The notes below the pieces were generated by a model, which searched no databases, had not been told where the DNA came from, and was given only the letters and a program-made list of their open reading frames with translations. 47,562 nucleotides of DNA from Deltaproteobacteria bacterium (GTDB lineage: Bacteria > Desulfobacterota > Desulfobaccia > Desulfobaccales > 0-14-0-80-60-11): positions 1 to 47,562 of the forward strand of contig JAKAKP010000154.1 of the NCBI GenBank assembly GCA_021813445.1, read 5' to 3'. Of this stretch, positions 23,148 through 31,883 are shown one piece after another (position 1 is the stretch's first letter; each line of letters begins with the position of its first letter). Made by a program: the position numbers and the translations under genes.

Positions 23148-25632
23148 CGTCGTCGCCGTTATCGCCCTGTTCCGCCACCTTGGCCAGGCTTACCACCTGC
23201 TCTCCCGGCTCCGCCTCCATCAGCTTGACGCCCTGGGTGACCCGGCCGATCAGCGAGATGTCCTTGACCGCCAGACGCAGGATTTTCCCGCCGTTGGTGA
23301 CCAACATGACCTCATCTACATCCTGGACCTGGAGAATGCCCATCACCGGCCCGTTCCTGGGGGTGATGCGGATACCCAGGCGGCCCTGGCCGCCCCGGTG
23401 CTGCCCCGGATATTTCTCCGGACTGGTGCGTTTCCCGAAGCCCCGCTCGGTGACGGTGAGGATGGTGCCCCCGGGGGTGAGCACCTCCATACCCACTACC
23501 GCATCATCATGGGCTACGCCGATGCCCCGCACCCCCCGGGCGGCCCGGCCCATATCCCGGACCTCCTCCGAGGGAAAGCGGATGACCTTGCCCAGCCGGG
23601 TTTCGATGAGGATTTCCTGGCTGGAGTCGGCCAGGGCCGCGCCCACCAGTTCATCCCCCTCGTCCAGGCTCACGGCGATGAGGCCGCCACTCCGGGGCCG
23701 CTGGAAGTTCATGATATCGGTTTTTTTCACCACGCCCCGGCGGGTGGCCATGACCAGGGACGGCCCTTCCACGAACTCCCGGATGGGCAGAACAGTGGCC
23801 ACTTTTTCATCCAGACCCAACTGCAAAAGATTGACAATGGCCTTGCCCTGGGCCGAAGGCATGCCCACGGGGATCTCGTGGACTTTCAGCCAAAAGACCC
23901 GGCCCCGGTTGGTGAAGACCAGAAAGACACTGTGGGTGGAGGCCACGTAAAGCTGGGAGACAAAGTCGTTTTCCCGGGTGACCATGCCCATGCGGCCTTT
24001 GCCCCCCCGGCGCTGACTGCGGTAAATGTTCAAGGGGGTGCGCTTGATGTAGCCCCGGTGGCTGACGGTGACCACCATCTCTTCTTCGGCGATGAGGTCT
24101 TCCGCGGTGAATTCCTGGGCCTGGGGGATGATCTCGGTGCGGCGGCCGTCGCCGTAGCGCTCCTTTAACTCCGTTAACTCCTGGGTGATGAGGGCCCGGA
24201 CCTGGGCTTCGTCCGCCAGGATTTGCCGGAAGCGGGCAATTGCGGCCTCCACCTCCTGGGCCTCCTGCACGATCTTCTGCCGCTCCAGGCCGGTGAGGCG
24301 CTGCAAGCGCATATTGAGAATTTCCTGGGCCTGGATGTCGGACAGGGAATATTGGGCCCGGCTTTCTTCCAAGCTCATGGCCGGCAGCGGCTCCAGGATG
24401 AACATCCCGGCCATCAACTGCTCTTTGGCTGCCGCAGGCGTGGCCGCAGCCCGGATCAGGTTGATCACCGCGTCCAGGTGATCCAACGCGATGAGCAGCC
24501 CGGCCAGGATATGGGCCCGGGCCTCGGCGTTTTTCAGTTCGAATTTGGTGCGCCGGATGATCACTTCCCGGCGGTGCTCCAGGAAATGGCGCAGCAGGTC
24601 CTTGAGTGGCAGCAACTCGGGGCGGTTGTGGACGATGGCCACCAGGTTGATGCCGAAGGTGACCTGCATCTGGGTGTGCAGATAAAGCTGGTTAAGGATG
24701 GCCTGGGAGGCCTCATCTTTCTTGAGGGTGACCACCACCCGCATGCCTTCCCGGTCCGATTCGTCCCGGATGTCGGCGATGCCCTCCACCTTCTTTTCCT
24801 TCACCAACTCGGCGATGCGCTCGATCAACCGGGCCTTGTTCACCTGGTAGGGCAGCTCCCGGATGACCAGGGCCTCCCGGCCCCCGCTCTTCTTCTCCAC
24901 GGCCACCTTGGCCCGGAGGCGGATCAGGCCCCGGCCGGTGCGGTAGGCTTCGGCGATGCCTTCGGCCCCGTAGATGAAGCCGCCTGTGGGGAAGTCCGGC
25001 CCCGGACAGACCTGCAGTAATTCTTCCACGGTGATGTCCGGGTTATTGAGCAGCGCCAGCAGGGCGTCGCAGACCTCGCCCAGGCTGTGGGGCGGGATGT
25101 TGGTGGCCATGCCCACGGCAATGCCCGAGGCGCCGTTGACCAGGAGGTTGGGCAGGCGGGTGGGCAGCACCAGGGGCTCTTTTAACGACCCGTCATAGTT
25201 GCCCACGAAGTCCACGGTGTCCTTGTCCAGGTCCTGGAGCAGCTCGTGGGCCAACCTGGTGAGGCGCACCTCGGTATAACGCATGGCCGCGGGCGCGTCC
25301 CCGTCCACTGAGCCGAAGTTGCCCTGGCCGTCTACCAGGGGGTAGCGCAGGGAAAAGTCCTGGGCCATGCGCACGATGGCGTCGTAGACCGCGGTGTCGC
25401 CGTGGGGATGGTATTTACCGATGACGTCACCGACGATGCGGGCGCTTTTGCGGTAGGGCCGGTTCCAGTCGTTGCCTGCCTCGCTCATGGCGAAAAGGAT
25501 GCGGCGGTGTACGGGCTTGAGCCCGTCCCGCACGTCCGGCAAGGCCCGGCCGATAATGACGCTCAGGGCGTATTCCAGGTACGACTTACGGATTTCATCC
25601 TCGATGTTGATGTGTACGGCTCGTGCTTCCAT
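23113..25632 (-). CDS. gyrA: DNA gyrase subunit A
   Basis: An 839-residue protein (ATG at 25632; a TTG eight codons earlier is possible). It is the breakage-reunion subunit of gyrase. Landmarks: [37 protein letters not shown], and the catalytic Tyr119 in [11 protein letters not shown], followed by the coiled-coil and the C-terminal beta-pinwheel. The pinwheel carries the GyrA-box-like stretch [14 protein letters not shown] and further [11 protein letters not shown] and [13 protein letters not shown] blades. The quinolone-region position equivalent to E. coli Ser83 is Thr (GDTAVYD), a natural variant, while the Asp87 equivalent is kept. gpsA follows and overlaps it. Confidence 0.96.
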   Translation of the reverse strand: MEARAVHINIEDEIRKSYLEYALSVIIGRALPDVRDGLKPVHRRILFAMSEAGNDWNRPYRKSARIVGDVIGKYHPHGDTAVYDAIVRMAQDFSLRYPLVDGQGNFGSVDGDAPAAMRYTEVRLTRLAHELLQDLDKDTVDFVGNYDGSLKEPLVLPTRLPNLLVNGASGIAVGMATNIPPHSLGEVCDALLALLNNPDITVEELLQVCPGPDFPTGGFIYGAEGIAEAYRTGRGLIRLRAKVAVEKKSGGREALVIRELPYQVNKARLIERIAELVKEKKVEGIADIRDESDREGMRVVVTLKKDEASQAILNQLYLHTQMQVTFGINLVAIVHNRPELLPLKDLLRHFLEHRREVIIRRTKFELKNAEARAHILAGLLIALDHLDAVINLIRAAATPAAAKEQLMAGMFILEPLPAMSLEESRAQYSLSDIQAQEILNMRLQRLTGLERQKIVQEAQEVEAAIARFRQILADEAQVRALITQELTELKERYGDGRRTEIIPQAQEFTAEDLIAEEEMVVTVSHRGYIKRTPLNIYRSQRRGGKGRMGMVTRENDFVSQLYVASTHSVFLVFTNRGRVFWLKVHEIPVGMPSAQGKAIVNLLQLGLDEKVATVLPIREFVEGPSLVMATRRGVVKKTDIMNFQRPRSGGLIAVSLDEGDELVGAALADSSQEILIETRLGKVIRFPSEEVRDMGRAARGVRGIGVAHDDAVVGMEVLTPGGTILTVTERGFGKRTSPEKYPGQHRGGQGRLGIRITPRNGPVMGILQVQDVDEVMLVTNGGKILRLAVKDISLIGRVTQGVKLMEAEPGEQVVSLAKVAEQGDNGDDDDSGEADLGLS

Positions 25633-25665
25633 GTTGAATAGACCTGTCTGTTTCAAAGGCGTAGT

Positions 25666-25875
25666 TTATTCCAGTTCTTTTTCTTGAATGTCGGCCATCT
25701 TCAAGAGATGTCGCAAAAGTCCCAATTTCAGAGGCGAGTTGCCATGGATAGGCACAGATAGACGTACTATACTCCCTGCCTTTCCATAGATATGGTGGCT
25801 ACCGCTAACCCGCAACAGTTTCCAGCCGTGGCGCTCCAGAATTTTTGCGAGCTCCTTGCCGGAAATCGATTTCAT
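25666..25875 (-). CDS. hicA: HicA-family toxin
   Basis: A 69-residue double-stranded-RNA-binding-fold protein: GKELAKILERHGWKLLRVSGSHHIY with the catalytic His in GSHH, then VPIHGN and LKLGLLRHLLKMADI. HicA cleaves mRNA when released from its antitoxin. The start overlaps the end of hicB by four bases (ATGA), so the order is antitoxin first, toxin second. It ends 34 bp upstream of gyrA on the same strand. Confidence 0.92.
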   Translation of the reverse strand: MKSISGKELAKILERHGWKLLRVSGSHHIYGKAGSIVRLSVPIHGNSPLKLGLLRHLLKMADIQEKELE

Positions 25876-26069
25876 ATGGCAATTTCAAAAACCCGGCCTG
25901 AGGATTTTGGTTCTTCGATATCCACCGAGAGGCAACCTTCCACGGCTTCGTAGAGATTTTTTAATAGTTCCTCAAAAGTATCTCCTTGAGTGGCACAGCC
26001 GGGAATGGCAGGCACTTCCGCCCAATAGCCGCCCTCCTCCGCTTCATGGACAATAACCTTGATTTTCAT
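25872..26069 (-). CDS. hicB: HicB-family antitoxin (minimal form)
   Basis: A 65-residue protein with the HicB partial RNase-H fold: VIVHEAEEGGYWAEVPAIPGC, then TQGDTFEELLKNLYEAVEGCL. It ends shortly after, without the ribbon-helix-helix or helix-turn-helix domain of longer HicBs, so autoregulation of the operon may be weak or act differently. Translationally coupled to hicA. The LivJ-like gene ends only 12 bp upstream on the same strand. Confidence 0.9.
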   Translation of the reverse strand: MKIKVIVHEAEEGGYWAEVPAIPGCATQGDTFEELLKNLYEAVEGCLSVDIEEPKSSGRVFEIAI

Positions 26070-26081
26070 GATGTTCTCAAA

Positions 26082-27203
26082 TTATGGATTAATCGTCGTC
26101 TGATACACGAACTTGCCCTGCTCCACCTTGATCACCGTCACCCCTTTGATGGGGTTGTGATCCGGGCCCATGGTGATCTTGCCGGTGACCCCGGAGAAAT
26201 CCTTGGTCGCGGCCAGGGCCTGGTTGATCTTGCTGTGGTCCAGGCTGCCGGCCTTGTTGGTGGCCGCAGCCAACAGGAAGTAGCTGTCGCCGCCCAGCGC
26301 GGCAAAGGCATCCAGTTCCTTCTTATAGGTCTTTTCGAAGAGCTCCACGAATTTGCGGCCCAACTCGCTGGTGGCCCCCTGGCGGTGGAACAGGGCGGTG
26401 AAATACCAGCCATTGACCGCAGGGCCGCCGATGCCGATGAACTCCGGCACCTGGGCCCCGTCGCCGGTGAGCACCGGGATCTTCACTCCCAGGTCCTGGA
26501 GCTGCTTGGCCAGCAAAGCGTCTTCGGCGTAATAGTTGGGCGCGTAAATCAAATCGGGCTTACTGCCCTTCAGGGCTGAAATCTGGGCGCTGAAGTCCTG
26601 GTCGCCGGTTTGCATGTAGCTGGTGGAGACGACCTGTCCGCCCAGGCGTTTAAACTCCCGGGCGAAGAAATTGGCCAGGCCCACGCAATAGTCCTGGGCC
26701 TGGTCGATAAGCAGGGCCACCCGCCGGGCCTTGAGGTGTTCATAAGCGAACCGGGCCGCGACCTTGCCCTGCAGATTATCGACATAGGCCACACGGAAGG
26801 CGTATTTGCGCCCCTGGGTCACCAGGGGGTTGGTGGCCGTGGGCGTAATATTGGGGATGCCGGCCCGCTCGGCGATGGGCACCCCGGCCAACGTGTCGCT
26901 GCTGATGACCTCGCCGATAATGGCCGCGACTTTGTCTTTCTCAATGAGGCGGCTCACCGCGTTGGCCGCTTCGATGCGGTCGCTGCGGGTATCCACCAGC
27001 ACCAGTTCTACGGGTTGCCCCAATATCTGGGGCTGCATTTTATGAGCGATCTGGATCCCTTCATAAACCATCTGGCCCATGGCCGCGGCCGGGCCGGTCA
27101 TGGGCAGATAGAGGCCGATCTTGATCTCTCCGGCGGCCGCGGCCGGAGACAGAAGCCCCCAACCCAGCAGCCAGATGCTCAACAGATATAAAATTTTCCT
27201 CAA
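26082..27203 (-). CDS. Branched-chain amino-acid-type ABC transporter substrate-binding protein
   Basis: Read from a TTG at 27203 (GGGG eight bases upstream) the protein is 373 residues with a clean signal peptide (RKILYLLSIWLLGWGLLSP, then AAAAG). Longer starts would put about 30 residues ahead of it. The mature part is a LivJ/Peripla_BP_6 protein: IKIGLYLPMTGPAAAMGQMV, IIGEVISSDTLAG, DLIYAPNYYAEDALLAKQL, LGGDSYFLLAAA. It binds a ligand in the periplasm for an ABC importer. No permease or ATPase genes are nearby, so the partner transporter must be encoded elsewhere. The ligand cannot be told; homologues bind amino acids, amides or aromatic acids. Confidence 0.88.
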   Translation of the reverse strand: MRKILYLLSIWLLGWGLLSPAAAAGEIKIGLYLPMTGPAAAMGQMVYEGIQIAHKMQPQILGQPVELVLVDTRSDRIEAANAVSRLIEKDKVAAIIGEVISSDTLAGVPIAERAGIPNITPTATNPLVTQGRKYAFRVAYVDNLQGKVAARFAYEHLKARRVALLIDQAQDYCVGLANFFAREFKRLGGQVVSTSYMQTGDQDFSAQISALKGSKPDLIYAPNYYAEDALLAKQLQDLGVKIPVLTGDGAQVPEFIGIGGPAVNGWYFTALFHRQGATSELGRKFVELFEKTYKKELDAFAALGGDSYFLLAAATNKAGSLDHSKINQALAATKDFSGVTGKITMGPDHNPIKGVTVIKVEQGKFVYQTTINP

Positions 27204-27259
27204 TTCATAAACCCCAAAGAACAGGTGTGGTGGGATTCCCCGGTATCCTCGGAAAAGGC

Positions 27260-27289
27260 TTGTCACTATCCCCTTAACACGCCTATAAT
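27260..27289 (+). promoter_or_regulatory. Sigma70-type promoter before the adenosine-specific kinase gene
   Basis: TTGTCA (27260-27265) and a perfect TATAAT (27284-27289) with an 18-bp spacer lie 57 bases before the ATG at 27347, between the two divergent genes. Confidence 0.7.
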
Positions 27290-27346
27290 ACCACAAAAAT
27301 CAGGGATCGGAAAGGTTTTCCGGTCAGGGAATTAAGGGGGCAAGGT

Positions 27347-27829
27347 ATGGAACTCCTGGTGGAAAAATTGGAGATTCCCGAGGGCGCCAACCTCATTTTG
27401 GGCCAAAGCCATTTCATCAAGACCGTGGAAGACCTCTATGAAATTCTGGTGGGCACCACGCCGGGCAGCAAGTTCGGCCTGGCCTTTTCCGAGTCCTCCG
27501 GTGACTGCCTCATCCGGGTGGAGGGCAACGACCCGGAACTGATGGCCACGGCCACGGAAAACGCCCGGCGCCTGGCCGCGGGCCACACCTTCAACATCTT
27601 GCTCAAAAACGCGTTTCCCATCAATGTCCTCAATGCCATCAAACTCTGCCCCGAGGTCTGCCGCATCTTCTGCGCCACCGCCAACCCGGTGGAGGTCATC
27701 CTGGCCCAAACCGGGCAGGGCCGGGGCATCCTGGGCGTGGTGGACGGCCTCTCTCCCAAGGGCGTGGAAGACGACGCTGGCCGGGCGTGGCGCCATGAAA
27801 TTTTGAGGAAGTTTGGCTACAAGAAGTAG
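27347..27829 (+). CDS. Adenosine-specific kinase family protein (DUF355)
   Basis: A 160-residue protein matching the family first defined from an archaeal adenosine-specific kinase: [75 protein letters not shown] and [10 protein letters not shown]. Family members phosphorylate adenosine or bind ribose-containing ligands; activity here is inferred. Length and motif order are normal. It has its own promoter, and a palindromic repeat field follows it. Confidence 0.88.
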   Translation: MELLVEKLEIPEGANLILGQSHFIKTVEDLYEILVGTTPGSKFGLAFSESSGDCLIRVEGNDPELMATATENARRLAAGHTFNILLKNAFPINVLNAIKLCPEVCRIFCATANPVEVILAQTGQGRGILGVVDGLSPKGVEDDAGRAWRHEILRKFGYKK

Positions 27830-28123
27830 GGTTTGAGGCACCAGGGGCCAGGGGCCAGAACTATAGGGCGTGTCGTGCACCCCGCATCCGGCGGCCACAG
27901 GCCGTCCTATATCTGACAGGGTTAACGGCGGCTTCTAAGTCCCCCTTTGGAAAAGGGGGATTTAGGGGGATTTCGGGGCGCTTAAAAATCCCCCCTTCCC
28001 CCTTTTTCAAAGGGGGGGAATTCGCTCCTCATCAACCTTATCCTGATTTATGAAAATTGACTCCGGAAACAGGTTTTGAAATGAATTATAATCTCCATCA
28101 GACGTGATCAGGCCTTTAATGCT
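27830..28123. repeat. Spacer with the palindromic C/G-run element (copy 2)
   Basis: There is no gene. At 27938-28018 is the second copy of the approximately 80-bp element seen at 5976-6057: a TCCCCCTTTGG/AAAGGGGGA arm, a centre containing CGCTTA, and a reversed arm. The sequence ahead of it (27836-27860) contains short CCAGGGGCCAGGGGCC repeats, again with a 7-bp step. Confidence 0.8.
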
Positions 28124-29134
28124 ATGCAAACTCAGACACCGGACACCGGACACCGGAAACCGAAAACCATATTAAAAGCAGCCGTCCTGGCCGCGGGCCT
28201 GGGCACCCGGCTCCGGCCCCTGACGGAGTTGGTGCCCAAGGTCCTGCTGCCGATTCTGAACCGGCCGCTGCTGGGGCTGATCCTGGAACAGGTGGAGGAG
28301 GCCGGTTTCCATCAGGTGGCGGTGAACACGCACCACCTGGGGGAGCAGGTGCAGCGGTTTCTGGCCAGCCGGCCCTGGTCCTTCAACCTCAGCCTCAGCC
28401 CGGAACCGGAGTTGCTGGGCACCGGCGGGGGCTTAAGGCAACTGGGGGAAATCCTGGGACAGGAGCCGTTTTTGGCGGTGAACGGCGACATCCTCACCGA
28501 CCTGGACCTGGTCGCCATCAGCCGGGGCCATCGCCCGGAGGCCGTAACCACACTGGTGCTCCATGATTTTCCCCGGTTCAATAACGTCTGGATCGATGCC
28601 CAGGGGAAATTGGCGGGCATCGGCGCTCCGCCGCCCGCCGCGGCCGGACCGCCCCTGGCCTATACCGGCGTGCAGGTGGTGGGGCCGGGGCTGCTTTCTT
28701 ATCTGCCCGCCCAGGGTTATTATGATCTGGTGGCCGCCTGGCGGCAGGCCCTGGCCGCGGGGGAACGGATCGACACCCTGGTGGTGTCCGGCCATTTCTG
28801 GCAGGAGCTGGGGAGCCTGGAGGGGTATCTCCAGGCCCATTGCCGCCTGCTGCAAGGCGGCAGCCCCGGCCTGGCCCGCTTCCTGCCGCGTCTCACCGAC
28901 CCCCTGTTGGGACCGGGAGTGATTTTAGAGCAGGAAGTGCAATGCGAAGGTTGCGTCTGCCTGGGGGGAGGGGTGCAGGTGGGCCGGGGCGCATCTTTGC
29001 GAAATACCGTGGCCGGGGAGGGCGCCTGGATCGGCCCCGGGGTGCGCCTGGAAGGCTGCCTGGTGGCGCCCATGGCCAGGGTAACCGAGTCGGCCCGGGA
29101 CCGGATCGTGATGGGCGATGCAAGTGGGCAGTGA
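28124..29134 (+). CDS. Sugar-1-phosphate nucleotidyltransferase (MurU/GlmU-like) with C-terminal hexapeptide domain
   Basis: A 336-residue protein. LKAAVLAAGLGTRLRPLTELVPKVLLPILNRP is the nucleotidyltransferase signature loop, AVNGDILTDLD the metal site, and the C-terminal part (about 265-335) has left-handed beta-helix hexapeptides. The normal family start would be just before LKAAV, but no start codon exists there. The only ATG lies upstream so that a heptad array (28136-28170, ACACCGG units) is translated as QTQTPDTGHRKPKT. The stop codon also lies inside a heptad array (29128-29148). With the kinase two genes downstream it resembles MurU-AmgK cell-wall sugar recycling. MurU itself lacks the extra domain, so the sugar is open. 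Confidence 0.85.
   Translation: MQTQTPDTGHRKPKTILKAAVLAAGLGTRLRPLTELVPKVLLPILNRPLLGLILEQVEEAGFHQVAVNTHHLGEQVQRFLASRPWSFNLSLSPEPELLGTGGGLRQLGEILGQEPFLAVNGDILTDLDLVAISRGHRPEAVTTLVLHDFPRFNNVWIDAQGKLAGIGAPPPAAAGPPLAYTGVQVVGPGLLSYLPAQGYYDLVAAWRQALAAGERIDTLVVSGHFWQELGSLEGYLQAHCRLLQGGSPGLARFLPRLTDPLLGPGVILEQEVQCEGCVCLGGGVQVGRGASLRNTVAGEGAWIGPGVRLEGCLVAPMARVTESARDRIVMGDASGQ
28136..28170. repeat. Heptad array inside the 5' end of the nucleotidyltransferase gene
   Basis: Five 7-bp units (ACACCGG three times, AAACCGA, AAACCAT). Because seven is not a multiple of three, each unit is read in a different frame. Confidence 0.93.
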
Positions 29135-29423
29135 GCAGCGAGCAGAAAAAAATGGACCGACGGGTTACAAAATCTGCCTAAAGAGTTCCTGAGCGGTAGC
29201 ACAGGCTTTCCAGCCTGTGCGGATCACCAGGGCGGGGGAGACGCCCGCCCCACCAATATTTCCATATTTTAGGGGTGAGCCAGGGGCTCGTGAGCAACTG
29301 CCTTGAAAGTTTCTTGGTGGCGCAGGCGTCTCGCCTGCGTTAAAAGGAAAGGGGAGATGGCCGTCCGAAACTTTTCGTAACCCACGGGTGAGCCAAAGGA
29401 TCACGGATTGCTCACTGCTCACT
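29128..29423. repeat. Inverted heptad arrays bracketing a palindrome-rich spacer
   Basis: The left array, 29128-29148 (GCAGTGA, GCAGCGA, GCAGAAA), contains the stop codon of the nucleotidyltransferase gene. The right array, 29410-29423 (GCTCACT twice), is its inverted complement. Between them lie three palindromes of dispersed families: GCACAGGC/GCCTGTGC (about 29200), GGCGGG/CCCGCC (about 29232) and GCAGGCGTCTCGCCTGC (about 29324). There is no gene in the 323-bp spacer. Confidence 0.85.
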
Positions 29424-29457
29424 TGATTCACCAACTAGTCAGCAAAGGAGGATGTCC

Positions 29458-29748
29458 TTGATAACCCATGTGGTGCTGTTCAAGCTGAAAGACCGCAGTA
29501 AGGAGAGCATCGAAAAGGCCAGGGCCGCCTTGGCTTCCCTGGACGGAAAGATTCCTCAACTGCGCCATTTGGAAGTGGGCGCGGACGTGCTCCATACCGA
29601 GCGGTCCTATGACCTGGCCCTGGTGGCCAAATTCGACAATCTGGCGGACCTGAACGCCTATCAGATCCACCCCCTGCATCAGGAAGTAGTCAAATATATC
29701 CTGTCCGTCAGGGAGTCCATTGTGGCCGTGGATTATGAGGGGAGTTAA
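29458..29748 (+). CDS. Dabb-family stress-responsive alpha/beta-barrel protein
   Basis: A TTG at 29458, six bases after AAGGAGG, gives a 96-residue protein starting with the usual ITHVVLFKLKD. The ATG two codons earlier abuts the ribosome site and is rejected. It is a dimeric alpha-beta barrel protein (Dabb): a ferredoxin-like fold of about 95 residues with IPQLRHLEVGAD and SYDLALVAKFDNLADLNAY. Bacterial members have no assigned reaction. Its stop and the start of the kinase gene are three bases apart, so the two are translationally coupled. Confidence 0.9.
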   Translation: MITHVVLFKLKDRSKESIEKARAALASLDGKIPQLRHLEVGADVLHTERSYDLALVAKFDNLADLNAYQIHPLHQEVVKYILSVRESIVAVDYEGS

Positions 29749-29751
29749 CCG

Positions 29752-30753
29752 GTGGCCCAGGAGTTCCTGATTACCTTCCATCTGGAGGCCGCGGCCAGGG
29801 AGCATGGTGTATCTTTGGCCGGGGCCCAGCCCCTGGCCGGGGACGGCTCGGACCGCCTCTTTTTCCGGCTGCCGGGCTCTCCCACCAAGGTCCTACTCTG
29901 GCACCCCTACGCGCCCGGCCGGGAAGTCAATGAGAACGACTCATATTATAAGATCGGCAGCCATTTGCGGGCCAAAGGTGTGCCGGTGCCGGAGATTTAC
30001 CACTACTGCCGGGAAGAGGGCTGGATGCTCCTGGAGGACCTGGGGGATATGAGCCTGGAAGCGTCCTTGAAGAGCCAGCAGGCCGGCACCCAGATGCGCT
30101 TCTGGTACCGCCAGGCTTTGGAGATCCTGGTGGACATGCAGGTGCGGGGCCTGGAGGGCTTTTCTCCGGCCTGGTGCTTTGACACCCCCAGGGTGGACGC
30201 CCCTTTCCTGAAGGAGCGGGAGTGCCTCTATTTTGTCCTGGCTTTTCTCCAGGGCTACCTGGGCTTAAAAATGGCGGCCATCGAGCTGGAACCGGATTTT
30301 GACCGGCTGGTGGGTCTGGCTGCCTCCAGCCCGGAACGTTATTTGTTGCACCGGGATTTTCAATCCCGGAACCTGATGATCAAAAACGGCCGCCTGCGGC
30401 TCATCGATTTCCAGGGAGCGCGGCTGGGGCCTTTGGGCTACGACGCCGCGGCCCTGCTCATCGATCCCTATGTGGGGTTGGAACCTCCATGGCAGGAAGA
30501 ATTGCTGGACTATTATCTGCAAGAATTGCAGAAGCAGGTGACGCTGGACGAGGCGGCCTTCAGGGAGCAATACCGCTACCTGGCCCTTAGCCGCAATCTG
30601 CAGATCCTGGGGGCCTTCGGGTTTCTCACCAAAGTCAAGAAAAAGCCCCAATTCGCCCGCTATATCCCCGGGGCCGCGGCCTCCTTGAAGCGGCGGCTGC
30701 AGGAAAAGCCGGGGGAATTCCCGGAGCTGGAGAAGGTGGCCGCGGGGCTGTAA
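29752..30753 (+). CDS. Aminoglycoside-phosphotransferase-fold sugar kinase (AmgK-like)
   Basis: A GTG start with GGGGAG overlapping the previous stop region gives 333 residues. The kinase fold is complete: the glycine-rich GDGSDRLFFRL, hinge-like WMLLEDLGDMSLE, catalytic loop LLHRDFQSRNLMI (HxDxxxxN), and the DFG-equivalent LIDFQGARLGPLGYD. This combination is that of AmgK-type kinases, which phosphorylate the anomeric carbon of MurNAc or GlcNAc. In Pseudomonas amgK neighbours murU. Here a nucleotidyltransferase lies two genes upstream, so a kinase/uridylyltransferase salvage route for a cell-envelope sugar is a reasonable inference. Confidence 0.85.
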   Translation: MAQEFLITFHLEAAAREHGVSLAGAQPLAGDGSDRLFFRLPGSPTKVLLWHPYAPGREVNENDSYYKIGSHLRAKGVPVPEIYHYCREEGWMLLEDLGDMSLEASLKSQQAGTQMRFWYRQALEILVDMQVRGLEGFSPAWCFDTPRVDAPFLKERECLYFVLAFLQGYLGLKMAAIELEPDFDRLVGLAASSPERYLLHRDFQSRNLMIKNGRLRLIDFQGARLGPLGYDAAALLIDPYVGLEPPWQEELLDYYLQELQKQVTLDEAAFREQYRYLALSRNLQILGAFGFLTKVKKKPQFARYIPGAAASLKRRLQEKPGEFPELEKVAAGL

Positions 30754-30760
30754 AGGATTC

Positions 30761-30820
30761 GTAGGGGCGAACCTTGTGTTCGCCCCAGACCGTTCGGGCG
30801 AACACAAGGTTCGCCCCTAC
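30761..30820. repeat. Perfect 25-bp inverted repeat (GTAGGGGCGAAC family)
   Basis: Arms 30761-30785 and 30796-30820 are exact complements around a 10-nt loop, and each arm is itself palindromic. It lies between the convergent kinase and rlmN genes and could form a very stable hairpin or cruciform. The right arm is identical to positions 17-41. Confidence 0.95.
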
Positions 30821-31875
30821 ACTACTGCCCACTCCTCCCGCAATCCATCGTCCTCCCCGCCCACCAGATGGCCGCAGGCCGCGGCGATTTCCTGGCCCCG
30901 GCTCTCCCGGATGAAGACCGCGAAGTTTTGCTCCCGGAGGATTTCCTGAAATTCCAGGACGCGCGCCTCTGGTGGCGGCGAGAAGGGCAGGCGGGCGTGG
31001 GGGTTGAAGGGGATGAGGTTGATCTTCACCCGCAGGCCCTTGAGCAGTTTGGCCAATTTCCGGGCCTGGTCCGCGGCGTCGTTGAAGTCTTTCAAGAGCA
31101 CGTAGGCAAAGGTGATGCGCCGGTGCCGGGGCAAAGGAAAGGCGCGGCAGGCCTGGAGCAGCGTCTCCAGGGGATAGCGGTCGTTGACCGGCATGATCTG
31201 GCTGCGCCGCGCATCCTCCGGCGCGTTCAGGGAAATGGTGAGGTTGAACTTGGCCTCCTGGGCCAGGCGGGGGATCAACGGGGCCAGGCCCACGGTGGAC
31301 ACGGTGATATGCCGGGGGGAGAAGTTGAGCCCCCAAGGCGCGGTGATGATTTTCAGGGACCGGGCCACCGCGGCGAAATTGGCCAGGGGCTCGCCCATGC
31401 CCATGAAGACCAGGTTGGTCAGGGGCAGGCTGGCAGGCAGCAGCTTCCGGGCGGCCAGTATCTGGTCGACGATTTCCGAGACCGAAAGGTTGCGGACAAA
31501 GCCCCTCTGGGCGGTGAGGCAGAAACGGCAGCCCTGGGCGCAGCCCACCTGGCTGGAAACGCACAAGGTGGCGTGACTTGCTTCGGGAATGAGCACTGCT
31601 TCGATGCGCTGGCCGTCTTCCAGCCCCAGGAGCAGCTTGCGGGTGCCGTCTGCGGCTTCCTGTTGGCCGTCCAGGGACACGCGGCTGATGTGGGAGTGTT
31701 GGGCCAGTTCCTCCCGGAAGGGCCGGGCGATATCCGTCATCTCCTGGAAATCTGTCACCCCTTTATAGAGCCACTTCAAAACCTGGCGGGCCCGAAAGCT
31801 GGATTGCCCACAGGTGGCCATGAGCTGCTCCATCTCCTCCAGGGTAAATTCTTTCAGATTCAGGGGATGGGTCAT
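30817..31875 (-). CDS. rlmN: 23S rRNA (adenine(2503)-C(2))-methyltransferase RlmN
   Basis: A 352-residue radical-SAM enzyme that methylates A2503 of 23S rRNA (and A37 of some tRNAs). The cluster motif is CAQGCRFC (Cys112, Cys116, Cys119), preceded by IEAVLIPE and followed by MGMGEPLANF. The methyl-carrying Cys is expected in AAACGHLVG near the C-terminus. The N-terminal helical RNA-binding domain (SSFRARQVLKWLYKG) is present. As with metG, no purine-rich ribosome site precedes the ATG: the upstream sequence is a heptad array. The last bases overlap the perfect inverted repeat at 30761-30820. Confidence 0.95.
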   Translation of the reverse strand: MTHPLNLKEFTLEEMEQLMATCGQSSFRARQVLKWLYKGVTDFQEMTDIARPFREELAQHSHISRVSLDGQQEAADGTRKLLLGLEDGQRIEAVLIPEASHATLCVSSQVGCAQGCRFCLTAQRGFVRNLSVSEIVDQILAARKLLPASLPLTNLVFMGMGEPLANFAAVARSLKIITAPWGLNFSPRHITVSTVGLAPLIPRLAQEAKFNLTISLNAPEDARRSQIMPVNDRYPLETLLQACRAFPLPRHRRITFAYVLLKDFNDAADQARKLAKLLKGLRVKINLIPFNPHARLPFSPPPEARVLEFQEILREQNFAVFIRESRGQEIAAACGHLVGGEDDGLREEWAVV

Positions 31876-31883
31876 AAAAGGAA

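Noticed and set aside
22765-25020. Long plus-strand frames opposite gyrA and gpsA
   Set aside because: Antisense shadows of well-conserved genes, with no recognisable protein features.
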